Source of the DNA: Streptomyces antibioticus
GTDB taxonomy: Bacteria; Actinomycetota; Actinomycetes; Streptomycetales; Streptomycetaceae
Direction of reading: 5' to 3'
Assembly (NCBI RefSeq): GCF_001514065.1
Contig: NZ_KQ948428.1
Location: forward strand, 125,305-189,304
Length of the DNA: 64,000 nucleotides
A program made the translations under genes and the position numbers. Positions 25,644 to 33,859 of the stretch are shown here, piece by piece (positions within the stretch are counted from its first letter, which is position 1; each line of letters opens with the position of its first letter). The notes under the pieces are model-generated. The model worked only from the letters and a program-made list of their open reading frames with translations. It did no database searches and was not told where the DNA came from.

Positions 25644-27011
25644 ATGCGGGTAATCGTTCAGATGCGCCCGGAACCCGATCTCATCCAAGCGGTCGTGGAT
25701 CCGTCGATCAGCACTCCGCCGGCCTCCGACGTCGCCGGCTCACTCCCCGGTGTCCGCCTGGACCCGGACTTCGTGCCGGTGCCGGTGCCGCAGCCCAAGC
25801 CGGCGTTCTCCGACGGCGATCCGCTGTCGCTGGACCAGCCGCTCACCTTCTCGCTGGCCCCCGAGGACGCGAGCGTCCTGGTACGCGGCGAGATCCAGGA
25901 CCGCGACGGCGCCGCCCGGCTGGCGCTGCTGAGCTCCCAGCGGGCGGACATCGTCGGGATCTCCGCCGACCCGGCCGTCGAGACGATGCCCACCTGCGGC
26001 AACACGCCGCCGGTCGGCGACTGGCACGACGTGCAGCGGTTCGTCACGGACGCGCTGAAGAGCGAGGGCCTCGACGGGTCGGGCGTCCCGCTGGCCATCG
26101 TCGACACCGGCATCAACGTCGCGCACCTCGGGACGGTCCTCGGCTCGCCCGTGACGGTCGACGCCGCGCGCAGCTGGAAGCCGCCGGGCGTGGCCGGCAA
26201 CTACGGCCAGTTCCCGGTGCACCACGGCACGATGTGCGCGTTCGACTCGCTGATCGTGGCCCGGAAGGTGTCCCTGCTCGACATTCCGGTGCTGCTCTCG
26301 CAGCGGCCGGGCGCCACCGTGATGGAGGGCCTCCTCTCCGACGCGATCTCCGCGTACGCGCACCTGTGGGGCCTGCTGGAGCAGATGCCGCGCGACCGGC
26401 GCCGGCTGGTCATCAGCAACAGCTGGGGGTCGTTCAAACCGACGTGGGACTTCCCGCCGGGGCACCCGGGCAACTACTCCGACAACCGCGCCCATCCGTT
26501 CAACCTGATCGTCGCCGCCCTGGAGGTGTCCGGCGCCGACATCCTGTTCGCCGCGGGAAACTGCGGGGTCGAGTGTCCCGACGGGCGCTGCGGCTTCCCG
26601 AGCCGGCCCATCAACGGGGCGAACTCGCACCCCAGCGTGCTGTCGGTGGCCGGGGTGGACACGCATGACGCCCGGGTGGGCTACTCGTCGCAGGGTCCGG
26701 GGCGGCTCGCCGTGCGCAAGCCGGACATCGCCACGTACACGCACTTCAGCGGGTCGAAGGCGTTCGGACAGAATCTCCCCGACTCGGGGACCTCGGCGGC
26801 CTGTCCGGTCGCGGCGGGGGTCGTCGCCGCGGTGCGCAGCAGGCTGTCGGTGCAGGACCTGTCGCCGTCCCGGCTGCGTACGCTGATCCGCCGGTCCGCG
26901 CACGACGCGGGCGGGCACGGCTACGACTTCGACTACGGGTACGGCATCATCAACACCCCGCAGCTCGTCGACGCGGTGCGCCGCCTCGCCAAGACCACCG
27001 CCCGTCTGTAG
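25644..27011 (+). CDS. S8 (subtilisin-like) serine protease without a signal peptide
   Basis: A 455-residue subtilase with a full catalytic set: D154 (AIVDTGIN), H194 (VHHGTMCA), oxyanion N306 (FAAGN) and S384 (SGTSAACPVAAG). The N-terminal ~140 residues have no signal peptide and include a propeptide-like strand (RADIVGISADPAV, 100-112) before the catalytic domain. A Cys-rich insertion follows N306 (NCGVECPDGRCGF). The ATG at 25644 follows GGGGGA. The stop TAG lies in TAGGAG, the ribosome site of the next small gene, so the two are co-translated. Lack of export signals suggests a cytoplasmic or atypically exported protease. Confidence 0.85.
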   Translation: MRVIVQMRPEPDLIQAVVDPSISTPPASDVAGSLPGVRLDPDFVPVPVPQPKPAFSDGDPLSLDQPLTFSLAPEDASVLVRGEIQDRDGAARLALLSSQRADIVGISADPAVETMPTCGNTPPVGDWHDVQRFVTDALKSEGLDGSGVPLAIVDTGINVAHLGTVLGSPVTVDAARSWKPPGVAGNYGQFPVHHGTMCAFDSLIVARKVSLLDIPVLLSQRPGATVMEGLLSDAISAYAHLWGLLEQMPRDRRRLVISNSWGSFKPTWDFPPGHPGNYSDNRAHPFNLIVAALEVSGADILFAAGNCGVECPDGRCGFPSRPINGANSHPSVLSVAGVDTHDARVGYSSQGPGRLAVRKPDIATYTHFSGSKAFGQNLPDSGTSAACPVAAGVVAAVRSRLSVQDLSPSRLRTLIRRSAHDAGGHGYDFDYGYGIINTPQLVDAVRRLAKTTARL

Positions 27012-27018
27012 GAGACCC

Positions 27019-27318
27019 ATGGCTCCCGAGAGCCCCACCGTCCTCATCACCGTGACGCTTCCGCCGCGGTCGACGATCGAGGACGCCCAGCGCCGTCTCG
27101 GCCTCGCCGAGGACGAGGTCGACACGGCGTACGGCCTGGTCCCGGTGGACCCCGCGCACGGCACCTACGCACTGCTGGTGACCGAGGCGGCCGGGGCGAG
27201 GCTCCAGGGAGCACCGGAGGCGAGGGGGTCGTACCAGGGCCCCTTCGCCAATCCGAGGATCGAGCCGTTCGGGCCGGTGCAGTCGAAGGACGAGGAGGCG
27301 GAGGACGGCGACGGCTGA
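27019..27318 (+). CDS. small protein coupled to the subtilase (possible trans propeptide/inhibitor)
   Basis: A 99-residue acidic protein with no recognised family. The predicted order is strand (TVLITVTLP), helix (STIEDAQRRLGL), strand (VDTAYGLVPVDP), strand (TYALLVTE), helix (AAGARLQG), then a disordered acidic tail. That order recalls the ferredoxin-like inhibitor I9 / subtilisin propeptide fold. It begins 7 bases after the protease stop with an AGGAG site over that stop, so it should be made together with the protease. Function as a chaperone or inhibitor is inference from fold order and coupling only. Confidence 0.6.
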   Translation: MAPESPTVLITVTLPPRSTIEDAQRRLGLAEDEVDTAYGLVPVDPAHGTYALLVTEAAGARLQGAPEARGSYQGPFANPRIEPFGPVQSKDEEAEDGDG

Positions 27319-27364
27319 TTTATCCGGTCGCCCCGTCCCGTCCCGCCGATCTACCCTCGGCCGC

Positions 27365-28090
27365 ATGAACAAGCCCCTCGTCGCCCTTCTCAGTGGCGCA
27401 GGAATTTCGACCGACTCGGGGATTCCGGACTATCGCGGTCCCAACGGGCTGTGGCAGCGCGATCCCGAGGCGGAAAAGCTCGTGACGTACGACTACTACA
27501 TGAGCGATCCGGAGATCCGGCGGCGGTCGTGGCGTATGCGCAAAGAAAGCGAGGCGCTCGGGGCGAAGCCGAATGCCGCGCATTACGCGGTGGCCGAACT
27601 GGAGAAATCCGGGGTTCCGGTGCGGGTCGTCACCCAGAACGTCGACGGACTGCACCAGCTCGCCGGGATGCCGGCCCGCAAGGTCCTCGAACTGCACGGC
27701 ACCGCACGGCAGGTGGTGTGCACGCGGTGCCACGCGCGCGGCCCCATGGAGGACGCGCTGGCGCGGCTCGACGCCGGGGAGGACAACCCGGCCTGCCTGG
27801 ACTGCGGCGGCATCCTGAAGTCCGCGACCGTGATGTTCGGCGAGCGCCTCGACCCCGTCGTCCTCGGCGACGCCGTCGCCATCACCAAGGCCTGCCAGGT
27901 CTTCATCGCCGTCGGCAGCAGCCTCCAGGTGCAGCCCGCCGCCGGGCTCGCCGGCGTCGCCGCCGATCACGGAGCCCGGCTGATCATCGTCAACGCCGAG
28001 CCGACCCCGTACGACGACCGCGCCGACGAGGTCGTCCGCGAACCGATCGGCACGGCCCTGCCGAAGCTGCTGCGCCGGCTTCAGGAGTAG
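27365..28090 (+). CDS. sirtuin (Sir2) NAD-dependent protein deacylase
   Basis: A 241-residue sirtuin that uses NAD to remove acyl groups from lysine, releasing nicotinamide and O-acyl-ADP-ribose. NAD-site motifs GAGIS (11-15), GIPDYRG, TQNVDGLH (90-97) and catalytic H111 (LHG) are present, with a zinc knuckle C119-x2-C122 and C144-x2-C147. There is no obvious ribosome site before ATG 27365 but the N-terminus aligns well with the family. It follows the small protease-partner gene by 46 bases and may be a separate unit. Confidence 0.92.
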   Translation: MNKPLVALLSGAGISTDSGIPDYRGPNGLWQRDPEAEKLVTYDYYMSDPEIRRRSWRMRKESEALGAKPNAAHYAVAELEKSGVPVRVVTQNVDGLHQLAGMPARKVLELHGTARQVVCTRCHARGPMEDALARLDAGEDNPACLDCGGILKSATVMFGERLDPVVLGDAVAITKACQVFIAVGSSLQVQPAAGLAGVAADHGARLIIVNAEPTPYDDRADEVVREPIGTALPKLLRRLQE

Positions 28091-28112
28091 CGGCCGGCTG
28101 GAACAGGGCCGC

Positions 28113-28613
28113 TCAGAACAGGGCCGCTCCTTGCTCGAAGTCCAGCAGCCGCTGCTTGCGTTCCAGGCCGCCGCCGTAGCCGGTCAGGCTGCCGTTGGAG
28201 CCGACGACGCGGTGGCAGGGGACGATGATGCTGACCGGGTTCTTGCCGTTGGCGAGGCCGACCGCGCGGGAGGCGCCGGGGTTGCCGAGGGCCGCGGCGA
28301 GGTCGCCGTAGGAGCGGGTCTCGCCGTACGGGATGCGCAGGAGCTGCTCCCAGACGCTGCGCTGGAACGGGGTTCCGTGCAGGTGGAGTTCGAGGGTGAA
28401 CTCCTTCAACTCGGCGGCGAAGTAGGCCTCCAGCTGGTCGATCGCCTCTCCGAAGGGGCGGTCGTCGCGCACGCCGAACGTCTCCTGAGCGGGACGGTGG
28501 CGCTGGTCGGTCATGTAGAGGTTGCTCAGGATGCCGTCCGTCGCGACCAGGGTCAGCGGGCCGTACGGGCTGTCGAGCACGGTGTGTTGCTTCAGAGCGG
28601 GCACAGTGGTCAC
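28113..28613 (-). CDS. ogt: methylated-DNA-protein cysteine methyltransferase
   Basis: A 166-residue O6-alkylguanine-DNA alkyltransferase. The acceptor cysteine is C133 in VPCHRV. The recognition helix region SYGDLAAALGNPGASRAVGLANGKNP is intact. The protein repairs O6-methylguanine stoichiometrically. The start is GTG 28613 with AAGGA upstream. It lies 9 bases after the Ada-AlkA gene on the same strand, forming an alkylation-repair operon. Confidence 0.93.
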   Translation of the reverse strand: MTTVPALKQHTVLDSPYGPLTLVATDGILSNLYMTDQRHRPAQETFGVRDDRPFGEAIDQLEAYFAAELKEFTLELHLHGTPFQRSVWEQLLRIPYGETRSYGDLAAALGNPGASRAVGLANGKNPVSIIVPCHRVVGSNGSLTGYGGGLERKQRLLDFEQGAALF

Positions 28614-28622
28614 GGAACGTCC

Positions 28623-30107
28623 TTATACCGGAAGGAAGTTGATCGGGTGGCTGTCGGTCGCCCACAGGTACTGCACCGCGTACGCCCGCCACGGCCGCCA
28701 GGCCGCCGCTCGTGCGGTCAGCGCCGCCGGGGTCGAGGGCAGGCCCAGTTCCTGGGCGGCCTTGCGGATGCCGAGGTCGGTGGGGAGGAAGGCGTCGGGG
28801 TCGCCGAGGGCGCGCATCGCGATGACGTCGGCGGTCCAGGGGCCGAAGCCCGGGAGGGCGAGGAGGCGGGCGCGGGTCTCGGACCAGTCGGTCTCGACGC
28901 CCAGGTTCAGGGTTCCGTCCGCCAGTTGACCGACCAGGGTGGTGAAGGTCGTGCGGCGGGTGCGGGGCATGGCGAGCGACTCGGGGTCCACGGCGGCAAG
29001 TTGCTCCGGGGACGGGAAGAGGTGGGTGAGGCCGCCCTCGGGGTCGTCCACCGGGTCGCCGTGGGCCGTCACCAGCCGGGCGGCGTGGGTGCGGGCCGCG
29101 GCGGTCGAGACCTGCTGACCCAGGACCGCCCGGACGGCGAACTCGGCCTCGTCCACCGTGCGCGGCACCCGCCGCCCGGGCGCCTTCGCGACCAGCGGCG
29201 CCAGCACCGGGTCCGTGCGCAACTGGTCGTCGATCGCGACCGGATCGGCGTCCAGGTCCAGCATGCGCCGGCAACGGCTGATGGCGACGGTCAGATCGCG
29301 CAGGTCGCTCAGGGTGAGGCGGCAGGCGACGTGGTCGGGGTTCGGGGTCAGCGCCACGATGCCGTGGCCGTACGGGAGTCGGAGCGTGCGGCGGTAGGCG
29401 CCGTCCCGCCACTCCTCCACGCCGGGCACGGCGGTCGCCGCGAGGTGGCCGAAGAGGTTGTCGGGGTTGAGGGGGGCGCGGAACGGCAGCCGGAGCGTGA
29501 GCACGCCGGGGGTCACCGCGCCCGCGTTCCGGCGCGGCACCCGGGTCCGCAGCTCGCTCGGTGAGAGGGCGAAGACCTCGCGGACGGTGTCGTTGAAGGT
29601 GCGGATCGAGGAGAAACCGGCGGCGAACGCGATCTCCGCCATCGGCAGCGCCGTCGTCTCGATCAACAGCCTTGCGGTCTGGGCGCGTTGGGCGCGGGCC
29701 AGCGCGAGCGGGCCCGCGCCCAGTTCGGCCAGGAGCTGGCGTTCGACCTGTCGGGTGCTGTAGCCGAGGCGGGCGGCGAGCCCCGGTACTCCCTCGCGGT
29801 CCACGACCCCGTCGGCGATCAGCCGCATCGCCCGGGCCACCAGGTCCGCGCGCTCGTTCCACTCGGGAGAGCCGGGGCTGGTGTCCGGGCGGCAGCGCTT
29901 GCAGGCCCGGAACCCGGCCTGCTGGCAGGCGGCCGCGCTCGGGTAGAACGTCATGTTCGCGGGCTTGGGCGGCACGGCCGGGCAGCTGGGCCGGCAGTAG
30001 ATCCGGGTCGTCAGGACCGCCGTGAAGAACCACCCGTCGAACCGGGCGTCCTTCGACTGGACGGCGCGCACGCAGCGCTCGGTGTCGGTGTGCATCCCCT
30101 TCTGCAT
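28623..30107 (-). CDS. alkA: Ada-AlkA fusion: methyl-sensing regulator and 3-methyladenine DNA glycosylase
   Basis: A 494-residue fusion with three parts. The N-terminal Ada metal-binding domain carries the zinc cysteines C38, C42, C69 and C72, one of which takes methyl groups from phosphotriesters. An AraC-type HTH (about 85-190) follows, and then an AlkA N-domain with a HhH-GPD DNA glycosylase (LLALPGFGPWTADVIAMRAL, with the catalytic-type Asp in FLPTDLG). It would sense alkylation, activate its own operon and excise alkylated bases. ATG 30107 is chosen; ATG 30095 is also possible. Joined with ogt it replaces the separate ada/alkA genes of E. coli. Confidence 0.9.
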   Translation of the reverse strand: MQKGMHTDTERCVRAVQSKDARFDGWFFTAVLTTRIYCRPSCPAVPPKPANMTFYPSAAACQQAGFRACKRCRPDTSPGSPEWNERADLVARAMRLIADGVVDREGVPGLAARLGYSTRQVERQLLAELGAGPLALARAQRAQTARLLIETTALPMAEIAFAAGFSSIRTFNDTVREVFALSPSELRTRVPRRNAGAVTPGVLTLRLPFRAPLNPDNLFGHLAATAVPGVEEWRDGAYRRTLRLPYGHGIVALTPNPDHVACRLTLSDLRDLTVAISRCRRMLDLDADPVAIDDQLRTDPVLAPLVAKAPGRRVPRTVDEAEFAVRAVLGQQVSTAAARTHAARLVTAHGDPVDDPEGGLTHLFPSPEQLAAVDPESLAMPRTRRTTFTTLVGQLADGTLNLGVETDWSETRARLLALPGFGPWTADVIAMRALGDPDAFLPTDLGIRKAAQELGLPSTPAALTARAAAWRPWRAYAVQYLWATDSHPINFLPV

Positions 30108-30156
30108 GGGTCCAGCATGGTGCAGCGGCGGACCGGCGGCTGGCGGGAATCCGACA

Positions 30157-32079
30157 TCAACCTTGCGCTGGCTGCACCGGCCCGGATCGCCAGGCCGCCT
30201 CCCGCAGCAGCCGCAGCCCGTTCAGGCCCACGAGCACGGTGGAGCCCTCGTGGCCCGCGACGCCGAGCGGCAGCGGCAGATGTCCCACCAGGTCCCACGC
30301 CACGAGCACGGTGATGAAGGTGCCCGCGATCACGAGATTCTGCACCACCAGCCGGCGGGCGGCCCGGGACAGCCGTACGACCGCCGGTACGGCCGTCAGT
30401 TCGTCCCGCACCACGACCGCGTCCGCGGTCTCCAGCGCCAGGTCGGAGCCCGCGCGGCCCATCGCGACCCCGGAGTGGGCGGCGGCGAGCGCGGGCGCGT
30501 CGTTGACGCCGTCCCCGACGAACAGCACCTTGCGGCCGGCGGCCTGAAGCTCCCGTACGGTGTTCACCTTGCTCTCGGGGAGCAGGTCCGCGCGGACGTC
30601 CTCGATCCCCGTGGCCTCGGCCACACGGGCCGCGGCGCGGGCGTTGTCGCCGGTCAGCAGAACGGGTGCGGCGCCGGTCAGGGTGGTGAGGTCGGCGGTC
30701 GTGGCGGGGGCGGCGGGGCGCAGCCGGTCGGTGAGGGCGAGGGTGCCGACGGGGTCGCCGTCGCGGGTGACCTGGACGACGGTGGCGTCGCTGTCGGCGG
30801 TCTCGGCACGGCCGACGCTCACCGTGCGGCCCTCGACGGTGGCGGTGACGCCACGCCCCGGTACGGCGGTGAAGTCCGCGGCGCGGGCGATCCGCAGCCC
30901 GCGTGCGCGCGCCGCCGTCACGATCGCCCTCGCCAGAGGATGCTCGCTGGGCAGCTCGGCCGCGGCGGCCAGCGCCAGGAGGGCGTCCCCGTCGAGGCCG
31001 GAGCCGGGTGTCGGGCGTAGGTCGGTCACCTCGGGCGCGCCCTCCGTCAGCGTCCCTGTCTTGTCGAGGGCGGCCATGTCGATCTCCCCCAACCGCTCCA
31101 TCGCGACCGCCGACTTGACCAGCACCCCGTGCCGGCCGGCGTTGGCGATGGCGGACAGCAGGGGCGGCATCGTCGCGAGGACGACCGCGCACGGGGAGGC
31201 GACGATCATGAAGGTCATCGCGCGGAGCAGCGCGTCGGTGAGGTCGGCGCCGAAGGCGAGCGGGACGGCGAAGACGCCGAGCGTGGCGGCGACGATCGCG
31301 ATGGCGTACCGCTGCTCGATCCGCTCGATGAACAGCTGCGTCGGCGCCTTGGTGCGGGAGGCCTCCTCGACCAGGGTCACGATGCGGGCGATGACGGAGT
31401 CGGCGGGGTCGCGCTCGACGCGGACGCGGAGGGCGCCGGTGCCGTTGAGGGTGCCGGCGAAGACCTCGTCGCCGGGGCGCTTGACGACGGGGAGGGGTTC
31501 GCCGGTGATGGTCGCCTGGTCGGCCTCGCTCACTCCGTCCAGGACGCGGCCGTCGGCGCCGATCCGCTCCCCCGGGCGGATCAACAGGACGTCACCGACG
31601 GCGAGTTCGGCGGTCGGGACGACGGTCTCCGCGCCGGAGTCGGTGACGCGGGTCGCGGTCGTGGGCGCGAGGTCGAGCAGGCCGCGTACGGAGTCGGCGG
31701 TGCGGGCGGTGGCCAGGGCCTCCAGGGCGCCGGAGGTGGCGAAGATGACGATCAGCAGCGCCCCGTCGAGGATCTGGCCGATGGCGGCGGCACCGAGGGC
31801 CGCGACGATCATCAGCAGGTCGACGTCGAGGGTCTTCTCGCGCAGCGCCCGCAGCCCTTCGAGCGCGGGCTCCCAGCCGCCGGTGACATAGGCGGCCGCG
31901 TACAGCGGCCCGTGCACCCAGGCGGGGGCGCCGGTCAGGTCCAGGGCGAGGGCCACCAGGAACGCGACCGTCGCCGCGAGCGCCCAGCGGGCCTCGGGGA
32001 GGGCGAGGACGCGGGTGCGGCGATGGGGCGCGGCAGGGGCGGGGGCAGCGGTTCGGTCGGGGGCGAGAGTCGTTGACAC
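30157..32079 (-). CDS. P1B-4-type heavy-metal translocating ATPase
   Basis: A 640-residue metal-exporting P-type ATPase. The phosphorylation motif DKTGT, hinge GDGVNDAPA and energy-coupling TGEP are present. The membrane motif is SPC, and the last membrane region carries HEGST, the pair of signatures that define P1B-4 pumps (Co2+, Zn2+, Fe2+ or Ni2+ rather than Cu+). No N-terminal metal-binding CxxC domain is present, also as in P1B-4. The start is GTG 32079 with GGTGG upstream; ATG 32091 or 32103 are alternatives. It is divergent from the ArsR sensor and shares its operator region. Confidence 0.88.
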   Translation of the reverse strand: MSTTLAPDRTAAPAPAAPHRRTRVLALPEARWALAATVAFLVALALDLTGAPAWVHGPLYAAAYVTGGWEPALEGLRALREKTLDVDLLMIVAALGAAAIGQILDGALLIVIFATSGALEALATARTADSVRGLLDLAPTTATRVTDSGAETVVPTAELAVGDVLLIRPGERIGADGRVLDGVSEADQATITGEPLPVVKRPGDEVFAGTLNGTGALRVRVERDPADSVIARIVTLVEEASRTKAPTQLFIERIEQRYAIAIVAATLGVFAVPLAFGADLTDALLRAMTFMIVASPCAVVLATMPPLLSAIANAGRHGVLVKSAVAMERLGEIDMAALDKTGTLTEGAPEVTDLRPTPGSGLDGDALLALAAAAELPSEHPLARAIVTAARARGLRIARAADFTAVPGRGVTATVEGRTVSVGRAETADSDATVVQVTRDGDPVGTLALTDRLRPAAPATTADLTTLTGAAPVLLTGDNARAAARVAEATGIEDVRADLLPESKVNTVRELQAAGRKVLFVGDGVNDAPALAAAHSGVAMGRAGSDLALETADAVVVRDELTAVPAVVRLSRAARRLVVQNLVIAGTFITVLVAWDLVGHLPLPLGVAGHEGSTVLVGLNGLRLLREAAWRSGPVQPAQG

Positions 32080-32099
32080 CCGGACCACCATACAGGAAC

Positions 32100-32141
32100 A
32101 CATGAAGACTCATTCATCTGTTCATGTACGGTGGGTAAGAT
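32100..32141 (+). promoter_or_regulatory. ArsR operator and leaderless promoter
   Basis: The inverted repeat ACATGAA (32100-32106) ... TTCATGT (32121-32127) contains an inner ATGAA-N6-TTCAT (32102-32117), the A/T-rich style of SmtB/CzrA-type sites. A -10-like TAAGAT (32136-32141) ends only 7 bases before the arsR ATG, so the arsR transcript is probably leaderless and the operator would lie over the -35 region. Confidence 0.6.
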
Positions 32142-32148
32142 ACCCCGC

Positions 32149-32505
32149 ATGGGTCATGGAGCCGTCACCAGCACCGCCGAGGAGCGCGTACGCCTCGACG
32201 CGGGCAACGTCGCGAAGGTCGCCACCACGCTCCAGGCCCTGTCGACGCCCTCCCGGCTGCTGATCCTGGCGCGACTGCGCGAAGGGCCGCTGCCCGCAAC
32301 GGAGTTGGCGGCCGAGGTGGGGATGCAGCAGTCGGCGTGCTCGCACCAGCTGCGGCTGCTGCGCAACCTCGGTCTGGTGGTCGGCGAGCGCCGCGGCCGC
32401 TCGGTGGTCTACACGCTGCACGACCACCATGTCGCCGAACTCCTCGACCAGGCCGTCTATCACGTGGACCATCTGCGCCTTGGCCTCAGTGACACCGCCG
32501 ACTGA
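32149..32505 (+). CDS. ArsR/SmtB-family metal-sensing repressor
   Basis: A 118-residue winged-helix repressor. The recognition helix region is ELAAEVGMQQSACSHQLRLLRNLGLV (about 52-77). The C-terminal helix carries D92-x-H94-x10-H105-x2-H108, which exactly fits the alpha-5 metal site of SmtB/CzrA/NmtR sensors for Zn, Co or Ni. The alpha-3N cysteine motif of arsenic/cadmium sensors is absent; the single Cys64 is in the HTH. It probably represses itself and the divergent P1B-4 ATPase until metal is in excess. Its last 17 bases overlap the MFS gene start. Confidence 0.9.
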   Translation: MGHGAVTSTAEERVRLDAGNVAKVATTLQALSTPSRLLILARLREGPLPATELAAEVGMQQSACSHQLRLLRNLGLVVGERRGRSVVYTLHDHHVAELLDQAVYHVDHLRLGLSDTAD

Positions 32506-33679
32506 GACGCCTTCCGCGCACCGCATGTGGCCGCTGTACGCGGCCGGTTTCACCACGGCGTTCGGCGCGCACGGCATCGCCGCGAACCTCGGCGCCGACA
32601 CCGGCGACGCGGTCACCTCGCTGCTCGTCCTGGGCGGGCTGCTCGCGCTGTACGACGGCGCCGAGGTGCTGCTGAAGCCGCTGTTCGGCACGCTCGCCGA
32701 CCGGATCGGGGCGCGGCCGGTGCTGCTGGGCGGGCTGGTGGCGTTCGCCGTGGCGTCCACGCTCTACGCCCTCGCCGACAGTCCGGGGTGGCTGTGGGCC
32801 GCCCGCCTCGGTCAGGGGGCCGCCGCCTCCGCCTTCTCCCCCGCCGCGTCCGCGCTGGTGGCCCGGCTGAATCCGGCGGCCAAGCACGGGCGGGCGTTCG
32901 GGAGTTACGGCTTCTACAAGTCGATCGGCTACACCCTGGGCCCGCTGCTGGGCGGGGTGCTGGTGTGGGCGGGCGGTCTGCGGCTGCTGTTCACGGTGCT
33001 CGCCGTGCTGGGCGCGGCGGTGGCGCTGTGGGCGCTGGTCGCGGTACCCGTCGTACCGCCGCTCCCCCGGGCCCGGCAGACGGTGGTGGACCTGGCGCGC
33101 CGGCTGGCTGATCCGGCGTTCCTGGTGCCGACGGCCGCGCTGGCCGGGGCGACCGCCGCGCTGTCGGTGGGCGTCGGGTTCCTGCCGGTGTCGGGGGCGG
33201 TGGCCGGGCTGGGGACGGTGGCGACCGGGGCGGCGGTGTCGGTGCTGGCCGCGTGCGCGGCGGTCGTCCAGCCGAGGGCGGGGCGGGCGTTGGACGCGGG
33301 GCGGATCACCACGCGGGGCGGGCTGACCGCCGGGCTGCTGCTCGCGGCGGCGGGACTGGCCTGCGCGATGCTGCCGGGCCTGACGGGCATCCTGCTCGCC
33401 GCCGCCCTCGTCGGCGCGGGCACGGGCCTGATCACCCCGCTGGGCTTCGCCGCCCTCGCCGCGTCGACGCCTCAGGAACGGCTGGGCCAGACCATGGGCG
33501 CGGCCGAACTGGGCCGCGAACTGGGCGATGCGGGCGGGCCGTTGCTGGTCGCGGGGGTGGCCGCGGCGACGACACTGACGTACGGGTACGGGGTGCTGGC
33601 GGTTTTGCTGGCGTGCGGGCCGGTGGTGGGGTGGGGGGTGCGGCGGCGGGCGCGGGCTCATGGAGCCGGGGCGCCCTGA
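32489..33679 (+). CDS. MFS transporter, co-translated with the metal sensor
   Basis: A 396-residue major facilitator with 12 hydrophobic segments and the MFS motif A-like GTLADRIGARPVLL between helices 2 and 3. The start is GTG 32489, overlapping arsR by 17 nt; ATG 32525 is a shorter choice. Such MFS genes placed after ArsR sensors often belong to the same stress response, but whether it exports metal or a drug cannot be said. The last codons (RARAHGAGAP) fall inside the first unit of the 35-bp tandem repeat, so the C-terminus has probably been altered by the repeat expansion. Confidence 0.85.
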   Translation: MTPPTETPSAHRMWPLYAAGFTTAFGAHGIAANLGADTGDAVTSLLVLGGLLALYDGAEVLLKPLFGTLADRIGARPVLLGGLVAFAVASTLYALADSPGWLWAARLGQGAAASAFSPAASALVARLNPAAKHGRAFGSYGFYKSIGYTLGPLLGGVLVWAGGLRLLFTVLAVLGAAVALWALVAVPVVPPLPRARQTVVDLARRLADPAFLVPTAALAGATAALSVGVGFLPVSGAVAGLGTVATGAAVSVLAACAAVVQPRAGRALDAGRITTRGGLTAGLLLAAAGLACAMLPGLTGILLAAALVGAGTGLITPLGFAALAASTPQERLGQTMGAAELGRELGDAGGPLLVAGVAAATTLTYGYGVLAVLLACGPVVGWGVRRRARAHGAGAP

Positions 33680-33858
33680 ACGCCGTCGGGGCTCATGGCG
33701 CCGGAACGTCTCGAACGCCGTCGGGGCTCACGGAGCCGGAACGTCCCGAAGCCCGTCCGGCTCACGGAGCCGGAACGTCCCGAACACCGTCCGAGCTCAC
33801 GGAGCCGGAACGTCCCGAACGCCGTCCGGACTCATGGAGCCGGGGCGCCCTGGCCCAC
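33656..33858. repeat. 35-bp tandem repeat, about six units
   Basis: Six copies of a ~35-bp unit begin with GCTCA or ACTCA at 33656, 33691, 33726, 33760, 33795 and 33830. Spacing is 35, 35, 34, 35 and 35. Most units contain a small hairpin (GGCTC-ACG-GAGCC or a close variant) followed by CGGAACGTCCCGAAC. The array fills the whole space between the convergent MFS and phosphatase stop codons. The period is not a multiple of three, so it is not a coding repeat. Confidence 0.85.
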
Positions 33859-33859
33859 G

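Noticed and set aside
33656..33858. CRISPR array
   Set aside because: Units are contiguous with no unique spacers, and no cas genes are nearby; it is a plain tandem repeat.
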